The translations under genes and the position numbers were made by a program. Below, one piece after another: positions 1 through 10,448 of a DNA stretch of 64,000 nucleotides; within the stretch, counting starts at the first letter, position 1; each line of letters opens with the position of its first letter. The notes below the pieces were generated by a model. That model did no database searches. It had not been told where the DNA came from and saw nothing but the letters and a program-made list of their open reading frames with translations. Source of the DNA: Lotmaria passim (lineage: Eukaryota > Euglenozoa > Kinetoplastea > Trypanosomatida > Trypanosomatidae). Where the stretch lies: the NCBI GenBank assembly GCA_037349495.1, contig CP140205.1, positions 248,001-312,000 on the forward strand, given 5' to 3'.

Positions 1-413
1 GCTCATTATTATTAATTTTCTTTTTTGGCGGCTTGCTTTTCTCAACAAACGAAGAAAGTTAGAGTCTCCTAGCTGTAAGATGGCGCTCTTGGCACTGGAT
101 CATGGACTTTTTCGACGCTAATATCTGCCGCTGAGCTTTTTTTTTCTCTTTACCCCTTTTCCTGGCAACAACGGCTACCATTTTACTTGCGCTAATGCGC
201 GCTGTTTTTCTTCTCTTCTCTTCGCATTCTGCACACACATACACACACACACACACATACATAGATTCAATTAGCCAGGTACTAACGCACGCACACAGTT
301 GTTTTACTTGATCTCTTCTTTTCTTTTCCTGTGCGCTTTATTTACTTGTTTTGTTTTTTATTTAAATAGTTACTCTGGTTTTTCTTCACCTTTTGTGTCA
401 CACGCTGTGAAAG
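1..413. other. Intergenic / 5' flank of PfkB kinase gene
   Basis: No gene is visible. The stretch holds T-rich tracts, a short CA repeat near 238-257 and, just before the first gene, a pyrimidine-rich run from about 311 ending in an AG at 368-369 that could serve as the spliced-leader acceptor. The upstream neighbour lies outside the window. Confidence 0.7.
311..369 (+). promoter_or_regulatory. Candidate polypyrimidine tract and trans-splice acceptor
   Basis: A T/C-dominated stretch ends at the AG at 368-369, 44 bases before the ATG at 414. In trypanosomatids such tracts direct spliced-leader addition and polyadenylation of the upstream transcript. The assignment is inferred from position and composition only. 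Confidence 0.4.
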
Positions 414-1358
414 ATGCCAAAGTACGACGCTGTGTTTGTTGGACTGACGGTGCTCGACATCGCCGGCCGTCCGGTCGTGAAGGTGCCGGAGGGCGGTGGG
501 GTGGAGTTTGTGCAGCAGATCCGCATGAATCCAGCCGGCACGGCCGCCGCCGCCAACCTCAACGCCGCGAAGCTCGGCATCCGCACGGCGGCTGTGGGCT
601 GCCTCGGCAAAGACGAAAAGGCAGACTTCATTCTTAGCTGCTACCGCCGCTGGGGCATCGACTGCTCACTCATGCAGACGACCGACGCCCGCGACACCTC
701 CGCCACGATTCTGCCCATTCGCCCCAACGGGGAGCGGCCGTGCCTGCACTACCGCGGCGCGTCCGATGAGCTCTTCGTGACGGAGGCGGAGTTCGACCGT
801 GTGTTGGACTGCACATACCTCCACCACGGCGGCACAGGGCTGCTCGAGGCGATGGACAAAGGGCAGAGTGCGCGTCTGCTGGCTGCGGCCAAGGCTCGCG
901 GGGTGATCACCAGCTTCGACATGATCCATCCGAACCCGGGGACGCTCGACCTCATCGCGCCTCTACTGCCCTACGTGGATTACTTTATGCCGTCGCTGGA
1001 GGAGGCCGCCTTCATTGCCGGCTCGGAGGACCCGGTCGAGGTGGCAAACTTCTTTTTCGACCTCGGCGTAAAGACGTGCGTGCTGAAGGACGGTGTGCGT
1101 GGCTCATATTTGATCAAGCGCGACAGCTTTCAGCGCGTGCCGGCGTACGTGCTGCAGGCCTCCGACACCACCGGCTGCGGAGACGCCTACTGCGGCGGCT
1201 TCATTGCCGGCCTGGCGCGTGGCTTATCAGAGGTTGAGGCGTGCCGCATTGGCTCTGCCGTGGGTGCCCTCGTCGCCAGCGGTCTCGGCTCCGACGCCGG
1301 CGTGGTCAACTGGGAGGAAACGCTGAAGTTCATGGAGAGCTACGGACCGGTGGAGTAA
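414..1358 (+). CDS. PfkB-family carbohydrate/nucleoside kinase
   Basis: A 314-residue protein of the ribokinase/PfkB superfamily, which transfers the ATP gamma-phosphate to a sugar or nucleoside hydroxyl. The N-terminal half has the glycine/alanine-rich substrate-binding segment (NPAGTAAAANLNAAKLG, about residues 41-57). The C-terminal PfkB signature DTTGCGDAYCGGF starts at residue 251; it forms the anion hole and supplies the catalytic base, Asp257. The length matches the family norm of about 300-350 residues. The start at 414 is the first ATG after a plausible splice acceptor, and coding composition (GC-rich third positions) begins there. The substrate cannot be read from the sequence: ribokinase, adenosine-kinase-like and fructokinase-like activities are all possible. 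No organelle signal is obvious. The assignment to the superfamily is secure; the specific substrate is not. Confidence 0.9.
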   Translation: MPKYDAVFVGLTVLDIAGRPVVKVPEGGGVEFVQQIRMNPAGTAAAANLNAAKLGIRTAAVGCLGKDEKADFILSCYRRWGIDCSLMQTTDARDTSATILPIRPNGERPCLHYRGASDELFVTEAEFDRVLDCTYLHHGGTGLLEAMDKGQSARLLAAAKARGVITSFDMIHPNPGTLDLIAPLLPYVDYFMPSLEEAAFIAGSEDPVEVANFFFDLGVKTCVLKDGVRGSYLIKRDSFQRVPAYVLQASDTTGCGDAYCGGFIAGLARGLSEVEACRIGSAVGALVASGLGSDAGVVNWEETLKFMESYGPVE

Positions 1359-2230
1359 AACCAAGAGCACCTCTGGTAAGCAGAGGAGTCCACTTCTGCA
1401 GTTGTGATGCCGTGTGTTTCTGAGCACTCCGTCCGCTAAAAATCACGTACAGTTCCTTTTCTCATCTATTTCTCTTTTTCCCTTTCACGTTTCACTACGC
1501 TTTATGTTTTTTTTATTCAGTAGTGGGGCTGACGACAAGAGCGACAGAGATACACGTTCATGCCACTGTTTGTGATTCTTAGTGTGACGAGCCTTGTTCC
1601 CACACTCATTCGCTTACTCAACCTTCGTCCGTTTTTTCTCCACCCGACTTTTTTGAAGTTTTTTTTTTGTGCGTGTGCCGTTCAGCGAATTCGACAAAGT
1701 GCGCGAGTGTCATGAATTAGGAAAGTGGACAAAGGGCATTGTTGCAGCTTTCTTTTTTTTTTTTTTGCTTCTCAATGGAAAGCTGACAGGTGACGTAAAA
1801 GAAGATCAGTGTATCGGTGGGTAATCACCGGTGTTTCTTCGCGAGTGGCTCCTTTTTTCCTTTTCTCTGTCCTGCGCTTATGCGGAGCTTTTGTTTTGAG
1901 GTACTTTTCAATTTGCAGCGCCTAGTTTTTTTCCCTCTCACTTATTCCGCGCTCTCTCGATGAGACAGAGGAGCCAACGATACTATCTTCTTTTTTTTTT
2001 TTTTGTTGTCGCCTTTATGAGTCTCATCTACTTCTCCTATCGAAACGTGTTCCTTTTTTTTTTTTACTTTCTCCTTGTCTATTTGTCCGTGCCCTCCACC
2101 TCAGAGAAAATGAGAGGGAGAGGATCACGCGAATGCACAGGTCTGTGCAGCAGGTAGAGGTGGTATTTAATGAGCAGTTGAATAAGTTGAGGCTTCCTTT
2201 GTCGTGGTAACACAGCAATGCTAAAAAGAG

Positions 2231-2288
2231 GTTGCGACGAGCAGCATGCGCAGCGTGTCAGCCACGCTCTCGCGCTGCTCATCGTGGC
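2231..2288 (+). other. Strong stem-loop in intergenic DNA
   Basis: Left arm 2235-2245 (CGACGAGCAGC) pairs with right arm 2274-2284 (GCTGCTCATCG) with one C/A mismatch. G/U-type pairs continue the stem out to 2231/2288. Inside, 2248-2250 pairs with 2271-2273, and AGCGTG (2252-2257) pairs with CACGCT (2263-2268) around a 5-base loop. The fold would sit in the 3' UTR of the PfkB kinase mRNA or be an independent RNA. Pairing was read by eye; function is unknown. Confidence 0.55.
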
Positions 2289-3682
2289 ATCAGAAGCCCT
2301 CGGAAGAAAACAGTTTCTTTTTTCATTCTCTGTTTCATATTCACGATTTCCTGTTTTTTTTTTTTTTTTACGCCCGCGTCTGTCGAGGGCCCCTGATTTC
2401 CTTCATTTTTTCTTTCTTTCTTTCAGGTCTTTGTACAACATGTGATTCCTTTCTGTTTTTCTTTCTCGTTGTTGTTGTTGTTTTTTTTTCATCATTTTTT
2501 TCTTTTCTTTTCAGTCACGCAATATAGATGATTCACCTGGTAAGCAGTGCATCGTTTTGTAACTCGTTTGATGGTCGCTAAAAAAAAAAAAGAAAGAAAG
2601 AAGTTATGCACACACACAATTACTTTAAGCAAATATGAGAGACGTTCCTTCTTGGTCACCTTTTATGCTAACAAAGAAAGGGAAAGAAAAGGTATTGACG
2701 TCAGACAACGTTTTTATCTGTGGCGTTGCTAACCTGGGTGCTCCGTCCTTTTCTTCGTAGTAAGCTCGCATTCAATTAAGCATGCCATGGGAAGCTGTGT
2801 CTCGCTTTCTCGGCTCCGAACTGCTGAGCCTTTTCTCATCTCCTCGAGTTTTCCACTTGAAAAACTAACAAACACTATGCGTCTTTTTATTCGCATTCAT
2901 CCTTTTTTAATCATACTCTCAACTTCTCTTCATTTCTCACACACATTGAACTCATGTTCGCGTGCACACTTCGTGCGTTTTTCATAAACGTACGCTTATT
3001 GGCTCTAAATCGTGTGCAATCACCACCATCGCGTAACTCACACACTTATTGTATAACCACTATAATAAAAAAAAAAAAAAGAAAAAAACTCTGGCTGGCG
3101 TTTAGAAATAAGTAGTTTAAAGGGAAATAAAGGAGTTACAAGTGTAATATATATATATATTTTTCTTTATCTTTTTTGTTGTCTCGGTAGTGTTTCTTTT
3201 TTTTTTCTTTGTTTATCTTTACTTGCTGCGAGTGGGTAAACAAAGGTGATAAGTGCTGTGCTTCGTCTGTTTTCGTTTTTTGTTTTCTTTTTTAATTCTG
3301 GATCTTTTTTTTTTTTCTCGGCAATTAGTTTTTTTTTTTCTAGGTTTCTTGTTTAGTTTGTTTTACTGTCGGTTAAACATAACGGCAACAACAAAAAGAA
3401 AAAAAAAACGCAACTCGAAGTAGTGCTTTTCTTTTTTTCTCACCTCTCCAACTAAACGCATTGAAACGCTTTTTGTTTTCTTTCAGCTTTCGCCTTTCTC
3501 TCTCTATAAATACAGGTTGCAAGAAAGGCCTGCGCAACTATCATAGAGTGGGTGAGCGTTCGACTGCAGAAAGCAGAGCATCAATCGTTTAGTCGCGAAA
3601 GATCATTTTGAGCTCTTTTCTCCTAGCTTTGTGCTGGTGATAATAGAACTTGGTGCTTTCCTGTTTTCGCTCGCTCCTCGGC

Positions 3683-3716
3683 TTTCTTTTTTTTCTTTTT
3701 TGCTCTATCACAAAAG
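3683..3716 (+). promoter_or_regulatory. Candidate splice acceptor for NOT1 mRNA
   Basis: A nearly pure T/C tract is followed by the AG at 3715-3716, nine bases before the ATG at 3726. This would give a very short 5' UTR beyond the spliced leader. An upstream acceptor is equally possible; position alone supports this one. Confidence 0.35.
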
Positions 3717-3725
3717 AGAAGGAAA

Positions 3726-6700
3726 ATGCTGTACGATCGCGTCGAGGACATCGCGAGCGCGCAGGGCGAGGTGATTCGCTTCATCCTCGGTGCCGTCTCG
3801 AAGAACACCGTGCAGACCACCCTCAACACGCTTGAGCAGTTCTGTGCCCGCTCCGTCGAGTTCTACCGGTACACGATCAAGTGCACCTGCACCGCCCTGC
3901 TGTCGAATCGCAGCGACGAGCGCGCGCTGCTGGCGGCGAAGCTGGTGAACGACGCACTAGGGAAGCCGAACGGGCTCACGCTGGTTGCCTGTGCGCTGGA
4001 TGGCAGTGCGTCGACGCTGACGAAAGCCTCCCTGGCGGCACTCATGGCGAACGACCTGAAGCTGAGTCCGATGAAGCAAATGCAGTTGGCGATGGCCCTC
4101 GTGCTGGGCGGCAACGCCATGGTGAAGGCGGCGGCGACGGACATGCTGGAGGACTTCAACGTGCCACAGGCGGCCCTGAAGGAGGACGACGGCGGCGTGC
4201 GGGCGGCGGCGCTCCTCTCGCGGCAAGTCGGCCTCGCCCCGACGAAGCTGGACAGCCAACTGGCGAGTGTGTGTCACACGACTCCGCTGTCAAAGCCGAA
4301 GACCGCAGCGAAGCCACGTGTAAGCGTCGCGGACATCTTGCGTGAGCTGGGCCTCGGCTGTGTGACGACCCTGGCGGACTCACGCGAGCTGCTCAGCATC
4401 TTTCCGCACTCTTTCACCGAGCGCGACGGGGCGGAGGTGTTGGCGTTCTTCGCGTCGGGGCTGACGGCGACCAACGACAGCAACACCTACACCTCGCTCA
4501 TGACCGCCTCGGGAAAGAGCTCACCGAAGAGCATGAGCACCGCGACGCTGGTGAACGCGATGCCGCTGCTCGACGCACTGTGCGAGGGCAGCCCGAAGAA
4601 GTCGTTTGACTGGGACCTCGTAATGCGCCTGCTGGACCAGCCGGACGGCGAGCCCTTCCGCGTGAAGCACATCTCCGTCATCTTCGACGCCTACCACCGC
4701 TTCCAGGTCGACAGCGAGTACCCGTCCGTCACCCTCTTCCTCGGCCGCTGGACGAACACGATGCGGCAGCGCGGGTTGCTGGAGTACATCCTCCGCCACC
4801 CCGACAAGGTGAACCGTAAACCGCTCACGATGGACGCGCCGGCGGACTTGCTGCCGACGACGAAGCCGCCAGGCCTGATGGCGCCGGAGATCGAGCTGTG
4901 GCGCTCCGCTGCGTTCATGGAGGCTGCCGTGCACGTGGCGAGCCGTGACAAGGAGTTCGACCACGACGTGTTCCGCCCTGCTGCGGAGAAACTGCCGCTG
5001 CTTTTCCTGTACAACCTGCTGACCGGCACCTACACCGGTACCATTAAGCACCTCGTCTGCGTAAAGCACCTGCTTAAGGCCCATTGCCCCTCGCTGGACC
5101 CGGTGGCGAAGCACATTATGCCCGAGATGGAGAAGCGCGGCCGACTCGACGCCGTGATCGGTGTGCTGTCGGAGCTGACGGAGACGGCGCCGGAGCGCAC
5201 GGTGGACGTGGTGCAGATGGTGCTGAAGTGCAAGTCCGCAGCAAAGCGCGTGCTGGCGGAGAGCGGCAGCCCACGCCTCGTGACGGCCGTGGCGATGTGC
5301 ATGGACGAGGCGGGCGAGCCGAGTGACAAGTGGCTGCAGCGCGCGCTGGAGGGCAAACTACACTTCCGCGCCAGCTCGACAGAGAACCGCTTCGCTGTCG
5401 CGATGAACGTGGTGGAGATAGCGGAGGCGCTGCAGGAGAAGCAGGTCTACGCGGCGAGCGCCACGGCGGCCCTGAACGCGCTGCTCGCCTCGCCACTGCG
5501 GGACGTGCTGAAGAGCGTGACGGACTGCGCCAAGACGCTGCTCGCCTCCACCGACTCCCTCTTCCCCGAAGACGTCGAGAACGAGGCGACGGAGTTCTTC
5601 AAGAAGATGTACCTCGCCGGCAGCACCGCGGCCGCGATTTCCACCATTGAGCGGCTTCTTAAGAGCACCGTGCCGCGCGACAAGCAGCTGTACGCGTGCA
5701 TTGTCAGCATCATGTTCGACGAGACGTCGGCGATCGGTTACTACCCACGCAAGGAGCTGCAGCTTTTCGCCGAGCTGTACGGGCAGATGCTCGCCAAAGA
5801 CCTTCTACCGCCGAACCAGGTGCAGCGTGCGTGGGGCGTGCTGCTGCCCGCGCTGGCCAAGCCCGGCAACTACGCGATGGAGGAGTACGGCATCATCGCC
5901 GTGGAGCAGGTGAAGTCGCGCCTGCCAGACTGGCCGAGCGTCGGCCGGGCGTTGCGCCACTTACGCGACCTCGACTTCCGCGTGCCGGGCATCAAGGCGG
6001 CCATCTACCGTGGCATCAAGCAGGAGGAGGAGGCGGCGCGCAACAATGGCGCCGACACGGGCGACGGGTCGCCGACTTCGCCGACGTCGCCGAACAAGGC
6101 GCTCGCCACCATCGACCCGGCCATTGTGACGGCGGCGTCGTCGCAGTCGAAGAAGTTCACAGACATGGCCGCCGCGAAGCTGCACACACTCGACATCGGC
6201 ATCCTCGTCACGAACGCCAACGTCACGGCCCCGCCGCGTGTCATTCAGGAGCAGATCAACTTCCTGATCGGCAACACGGACGTGCGCAATCTGGACAACA
6301 ACGCAGCGGAGCTGTCGCAGCTGCTGCGGCCGGAGTACTACGAGTACTTCGCCGACTACCTCGTCGTCAAGCGCGCCGCTCTGGAGCCGAACTACCACAG
6401 CATGTACATCGACCTCATCTCGAAGCTGCATTCGAAAGACCTCGACCAGGCCCTGCGCAAGGCGACCATCGATGCTGTGCACCGCCTGCTCGCCTCGGAG
6501 AAGATCAGCACCGACAGCAGCGAGCGCATCCTGCTGCGCAACCTCGGCTCCTGGTTGGGTAGCATCACGCTGGAGAAGAACATCCCCATCCTCCGCCAGG
6601 ACCTCAACTTCAAGGAGCTGCTGTGCAAGAGCATGCGTGAGGGCCGCCTTGTGCCGGCGGTGTCGCTGATGACCCGTGTGCTGATGAGCTGCGCCAAGTC

Positions 6701-9700
6701 GCGCTTCTTCTGCCCACCAAACCCGTGGACGATGGCGCAGCTCGCACTGCTGATGGAGATGTACAACCTGCCTCATCTCCGCGTCACCCTCCGCTTTGAG
6801 CTGGAGCTGCTCCTGAAGGCACTAGACCAGACGCTGCAGGACGTTGCGCAGTACATGATGCGCCACCAGTCCCACGCGACGACCGAGAGGCACCTCGTCG
6901 ACGAGTATAACCAGATCGACATCGCCAACAGCCCCGACTTCCGAATCGACGACGACGAGACGGGCATGGCGACGGCCGCGCCGATGGCGCAGGTGCCGCC
7001 GCCCACCTCTGCGTCGCCGCCGGCGCAGCAGCAGGCGTCGCTGCGCAGCAGTGCGCGGCCGCTGCAGGCCAGCGCCGAGCCTTTCCAGCCAAAGGACAAG
7101 TCGCCTGACGCGCCGTCCGACTACGAACGGATGATGTCATTGCTGAACCGCCCCATTCGCCCGGCGGTGATCATCACGCCGGAGACGGTGCACCTCGGGA
7201 ATGGCGACGCCGCCTCTGCCGGTCTGGCGCAGCGCCTCGCGGTCTTCCGTCCCCAGATCGCCGCGACGCTGCAGGCTGCGGTAGATGAGGCGGTGAACTA
7301 CTGCATGCAGCGCAGCGTCGCCATCGCGACCCGCACGACGGAGCGGCTGGTACTGAAGGACTACGCGCGCGACCCGTTCCCGGACGACATCCTCGTGGCC
7401 GGCGACGGCATGGCCCGCTCCCTCGCCGCTAGCTTGAGCTACGTGATGGTGCGCGAGGAGCTGCCCGCGCTGCTCCACCGCTCCTTCATGAACCTTGTCG
7501 AGCGCATCCTCGAGCCGATGACGCCCAACGAGGTGAAGGCCGCCGTGTGCAACGCCATCGTCGCGTCGAACCAAGAGCTGTGCATGCGCGCCGTGGAGTA
7601 CAGCGTGGGCGAGGAGGCGGCCATGGCGACGAGCCGCAGCCTCTTCGAGGTGGCACGCGAGAAGGCCAACACCTTCGCCGCAGGGGAGCCGCTGCCGCTG
7701 CCGCCTGACCAGATCGAGGCGGCGGAGCTACTCCGCGTGATGGGCGAAGCCCTCGTGCCCTCGGGCCGCATGCCGGGGCCGCAGCTCCAGGTCTACGACG
7801 ACTTCTACACCTGCCTCCCGCCCGTCGCGGTGTTCACGACGGTGCTGCGCAGCCTGGAGGAGGCGGTGTCGCGCTACCTGGCGGGCGGCAATGCCCCGGC
7901 GCTGAACTTCGCGCAGCTGGAGGCGGCCACGCCCGATGCTGCCGCGGCGGTCGCCAGCGATGAGCTGCAGTCCGCCATCCGCCAGCACCTCGCCCGTCTG
8001 CTGAGCCTGGTGTCGCCCGAAGCGGCGGTGCTGTACCTGAGCACCATGTTCAACCGCCTTCTCTCCCTCGCCGTATCGACGGAGCGGCTGAACAAGAAGG
8101 CAAACACAAGCGCCAACAACAGCAACAACAACCAGCAGGGCGCGAACGCCGCTGCTGCTGCTGCGGCGGCCAATCAGGACGGCACGCAGAACCCGTCGGA
8201 GGACGACCCTGCGTGGCGGCAGGAGGTGCTGCGTGTGTCGGCTGGCATGCACCAGCTTTACCTGCACATCCTGCTGCGGTGCCGCGAGCGTGGCGGGGAG
8301 GCGGTGCCGGAGGAGTTCACACGTCTGCTCCTGCACAATGAACACTGCTTCTCCTTCCCGAAGCTGACGGCGGATCTCATGCGCATCAAGATCTTGAACT
8401 GCAGCCGCTTTGACGAGGCGCTGGCGAAGGCGCTCGCCACCGGCTCCTCCAACTACGTCACCTTCGCTGGCGATATCATCACGGATGTCATCATCAAGGA
8501 GAAGCTGGTCGCATCGAAGGACATGTGTCGCACCTTGTCGGCGCTGGACACGATCGCGCGCACCCGGACCCGGGCCCCGGCTCCGACCGCGCCGGCGCAT
8601 ACGTTCCCCTCCTACGTCACGGAGCCGCCGCTGAGCAAGATTGTGCCGGCTAACATCACGAAGCTGGTCGTACCGTGCGCCAGTGTCGGCGCCGACGAGG
8701 ACGAGGCCTTCCGCAAGGACGTTGAGCAGCTGATGAACGACTGGATCAGCGTGTGGTCGCAGAAGAGCCACCGCTGCACGGAGCGACGCATCCCATCCGT
8801 CGAGTTTGTGAAGACGCTGCAGCAGAAACGCATGCTGGACACGCAGCACCTGCACACCTTCCTCGGCCTCGGCGTCCGCTACTGCGTGGAGTACTACGCG
8901 AACACGATGCTGGCAATGGAGCGTGCGGACGGCACGATCACGGACGAGGTCCTCGTTGGCACGCGTCCCGGCGGCCCCCCGGGCTACCGCACCCCGTACA
9001 CCGCCAAGTGCTTCGTCATGTGCGACGGCTTCGTGGAGCTGGTGATGGTGCTGCTGCAGTGCTGCTCTCTGCGCAACGAAGCTTCGCACGACCTGCGCGC
9101 GGAGACGACGCTGCTGAAGCGCCTGTTGGACGCCGTCACGCGCGTGCTCACGGAGCACCACGACTACGTCGCAAAGGTGCGTCCCGCGCCGGACTGGAAG
9201 CTGCCGGCGGACGCGCAGTTCATTCCGGTCTTCCAGCAGCAACCGTACGTGCGCCTGCTGAGCGACCTCGTCTACTCACTGCACCGCCTAGAAAGCTCGA
9301 CGTCGCGGCCGATGTCGACGGACTTCACAATGGCCTTCCACGCCTTCCTGCGCCGCATACACCCACTGGAGTACCCGGGCTTCACCTTCGGCTGGATCGA
9401 GATCCTGTCCCACCGCTTCTTCATCCCGCGTTTCATGCAGCAGGAGTCGACGTGGGACCACTACGCCGACCTTCTCAACGGCGCAATGCTCTTCGTCAAG
9501 TTTCTTATCAAGGGCAACCGCATCTCCCCGAACGGCCTCGTCTACTACAAGACCGTCTTCAAGCTGGTGCTGGTGCTGCTGCACGACTACCCGCAGTTCC
9601 TCATCGGACAGCACTACCCGCTGTGCGAGGCCATTCCACTCTCGTGCGTGCAGCTGCTGAACACGGTGCTCTGCTCCTTCCCGCCGGAGCAACGCCTGCC

Positions 9701-10448
9701 AGAGCCGTTCCAGCACGTCGACTCCAACAGCCCCGCGATGCTCCAGCGGCTGGACACGCGGGTGCAGGAGACGTGCATCAAGGCCGCTTTCACCGCGGCC
9801 AACATGGACGCACAGCTGCTGGCGAACCTGGAAGCGATGGTGCGCAGCGACGACGCCCCGGTTCGGGAGAATGTGCTGACGGAGGTGCTGGAGAAGCTGA
9901 CCGAGCAGTCAGCGAAGCGCAGCCTCATCAACGCTGTCGTGCAGCACATGGCCATCGTCTACCTCAACACGCACGGCCAGAGTATCCCACCGCAGTTTGC
10001 GGAGTCGAACGTGCTCGCCTGCTACCGCTTCTTCTGCAGCAAGCTGAACACGAAGCGCCGCTACTACCTGCTCGGCGCGTGCGCGAATCAGCTGCGGTAC
10101 CCAAACATCCAGACCAACTTCTTCTCAAATGTCGTGCTGAACCTCTTCTTGCCGTCGCCAACGGTCGACGCACAGACGCAGACGTGCGTGCAGGAGCAGA
10201 TCACGCGTGTGCTGGCGGAGAAAACGATTATTGTGCAGCCGCATCCGTGGGGCGTGCTAAACACCTTCGTGGAGTTGATGCGCGAGCCCAAGTACAATTT
10301 CTGGCAGACGTCCTTCATTCATTACCCGATGCTCGACTCTGTCTTCGCGAAGCTGCACCGCACGGTGGAGGCACGCAACAACAACGCGATGGCCAGCAAC
10401 GGCGCCGGCTCTCCCGCCGCCGCAGGCGCAAACGCCGTGCGCAAGTAG
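3726..10448 (+). CDS. NOT1: CCR4-NOT complex scaffold subunit NOT1
   Basis: A 2240-residue protein matching NOT1, the scaffold of the CCR4-NOT deadenylase complex that shortens mRNA poly(A) tails, mainly in the cytoplasm. Three regions align with the animal and yeast protein as I know it. The MIF4G-type CAF1-binding region (about residues 930-1040) contains LRNLGSWLG and FFCPPNPWTMAQL. The CAF40/CNOT9-binding region (DUF3819) spans about residues 1170-1370, with VAIATRTTERLVLKDYARD. The C-terminal NOT1 domain starts near residue 1879 with HPLEYPGFTFGWIEILSHRF. Low-complexity linkers lie at about residues 770-795, 1080-1130 and 1455-1495 (the last Asn/Gln/Ala-rich). The N-terminal third is helical and less distinctive. 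Trypanosomatids are known to have a CAF1/NOT complex built on NOT1. The frame is intact over 6.7 kb. Length is close to the human protein (about 2370). Confidence 0.96.
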   Translation: MLYDRVEDIASAQGEVIRFILGAVSKNTVQTTLNTLEQFCARSVEFYRYTIKCTCTALLSNRSDERALLAAKLVNDALGKPNGLTLVACALDGSASTLTKASLAALMANDLKLSPMKQMQLAMALVLGGNAMVKAAATDMLEDFNVPQAALKEDDGGVRAAALLSRQVGLAPTKLDSQLASVCHTTPLSKPKTAAKPRVSVADILRELGLGCVTTLADSRELLSIFPHSFTERDGAEVLAFFASGLTATNDSNTYTSLMTASGKSSPKSMSTATLVNAMPLLDALCEGSPKKSFDWDLVMRLLDQPDGEPFRVKHISVIFDAYHRFQVDSEYPSVTLFLGRWTNTMRQRGLLEYILRHPDKVNRKPLTMDAPADLLPTTKPPGLMAPEIELWRSAAFMEAAVHVASRDKEFDHDVFRPAAEKLPLLFLYNLLTGTYTGTIKHLVCVKHLLKAHCPSLDPVAKHIMPEMEKRGRLDAVIGVLSELTETAPERTVDVVQMVLKCKSAAKRVLAESGSPRLVTAVAMCMDEAGEPSDKWLQRALEGKLHFRASSTENRFAVAMNVVEIAEALQEKQVYAASATAALNALLASPLRDVLKSVTDCAKTLLASTDSLFPEDVENEATEFFKKMYLAGSTAAAISTIERLLKSTVPRDKQLYACIVSIMFDETSAIGYYPRKELQLFAELYGQMLAKDLLPPNQVQRAWGVLLPALAKPGNYAMEEYGIIAVEQVKSRLPDWPSVGRALRHLRDLDFRVPGIKAAIYRGIKQEEEAARNNGADTGDGSPTSPTSPNKALATIDPAIVTAASSQSKKFTDMAAAKLHTLDIGILVTNANVTAPPRVIQEQINFLIGNTDVRNLDNNAAELSQLLRPEYYEYFADYLVVKRAALEPNYHSMYIDLISKLHSKDLDQALRKATIDAVHRLLASEKISTDSSERILLRNLGSWLGSITLEKNIPILRQDLNFKELLCKSMREGRLVPAVSLMTRVLMSCAKSRFFCPPNPWTMAQLALLMEMYNLPHLRVTLRFELELLLKALDQTLQDVAQYMMRHQSHATTERHLVDEYNQIDIANSPDFRIDDDETGMATAAPMAQVPPPTSASPPAQQQASLRSSARPLQASAEPFQPKDKSPDAPSDYERMMSLLNRPIRPAVIITPETVHLGNGDAASAGLAQRLAVFRPQIAATLQAAVDEAVNYCMQRSVAIATRTTERLVLKDYARDPFPDDILVAGDGMARSLAASLSYVMVREELPALLHRSFMNLVERILEPMTPNEVKAAVCNAIVASNQELCMRAVEYSVGEEAAMATSRSLFEVAREKANTFAAGEPLPLPPDQIEAAELLRVMGEALVPSGRMPGPQLQVYDDFYTCLPPVAVFTTVLRSLEEAVSRYLAGGNAPALNFAQLEAATPDAAAAVASDELQSAIRQHLARLLSLVSPEAAVLYLSTMFNRLLSLAVSTERLNKKANTSANNSNNNQQGANAAAAAAAANQDGTQNPSEDDPAWRQEVLRVSAGMHQLYLHILLRCRERGGEAVPEEFTRLLLHNEHCFSFPKLTADLMRIKILNCSRFDEALAKALATGSSNYVTFAGDIITDVIIKEKLVASKDMCRTLSALDTIARTRTRAPAPTAPAHTFPSYVTEPPLSKIVPANITKLVVPCASVGADEDEAFRKDVEQLMNDWISVWSQKSHRCTERRIPSVEFVKTLQQKRMLDTQHLHTFLGLGVRYCVEYYANTMLAMERADGTITDEVLVGTRPGGPPGYRTPYTAKCFVMCDGFVELVMVLLQCCSLRNEASHDLRAETTLLKRLLDAVTRVLTEHHDYVAKVRPAPDWKLPADAQFIPVFQQQPYVRLLSDLVYSLHRLESSTSRPMSTDFTMAFHAFLRRIHPLEYPGFTFGWIEILSHRFFIPRFMQQESTWDHYADLLNGAMLFVKFLIKGNRISPNGLVYYKTVFKLVLVLLHDYPQFLIGQHYPLCEAIPLSCVQLLNTVLCSFPPEQRLPEPFQHVDSNSPAMLQRLDTRVQETCIKAAFTAANMDAQLLANLEAMVRSDDAPVRENVLTEVLEKLTEQSAKRSLINAVVQHMAIVYLNTHGQSIPPQFAESNVLACYRFFCSKLNTKRRYYLLGACANQLRYPNIQTNFFSNVVLNLFLPSPTVDAQTQTCVQEQITRVLAEKTIIVQPHPWGVLNTFVELMREPKYNFWQTSFIHYPMLDSVFAKLHRTVEARNNNAMASNGAGSPAAAGANAVRK

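Larger units (their letters stand above)
1359..3725. other. 2.4 kb intergenic region (3' UTR / 5' UTR)
   Basis: No convincing gene. Short open frames here encode runs of Phe or Lys from poly-T and poly-A and are not credible. The region holds many T-runs of 9-15 bases, a short TA repeat near 3150-3161, and a stable stem-loop at 2231-2288 in a patch of balanced composition. The last part is pyrimidine-rich and leads into NOT1. Confidence 0.7.

Noticed and set aside
7728-9242. 504-codon minus-strand open frame
   Set aside because: Antisense shadow of NOT1. Composition (Arg/Gln/Val/Leu-rich, no domain) is typical of the complementary frame of GC-rich trypanosomatid genes.
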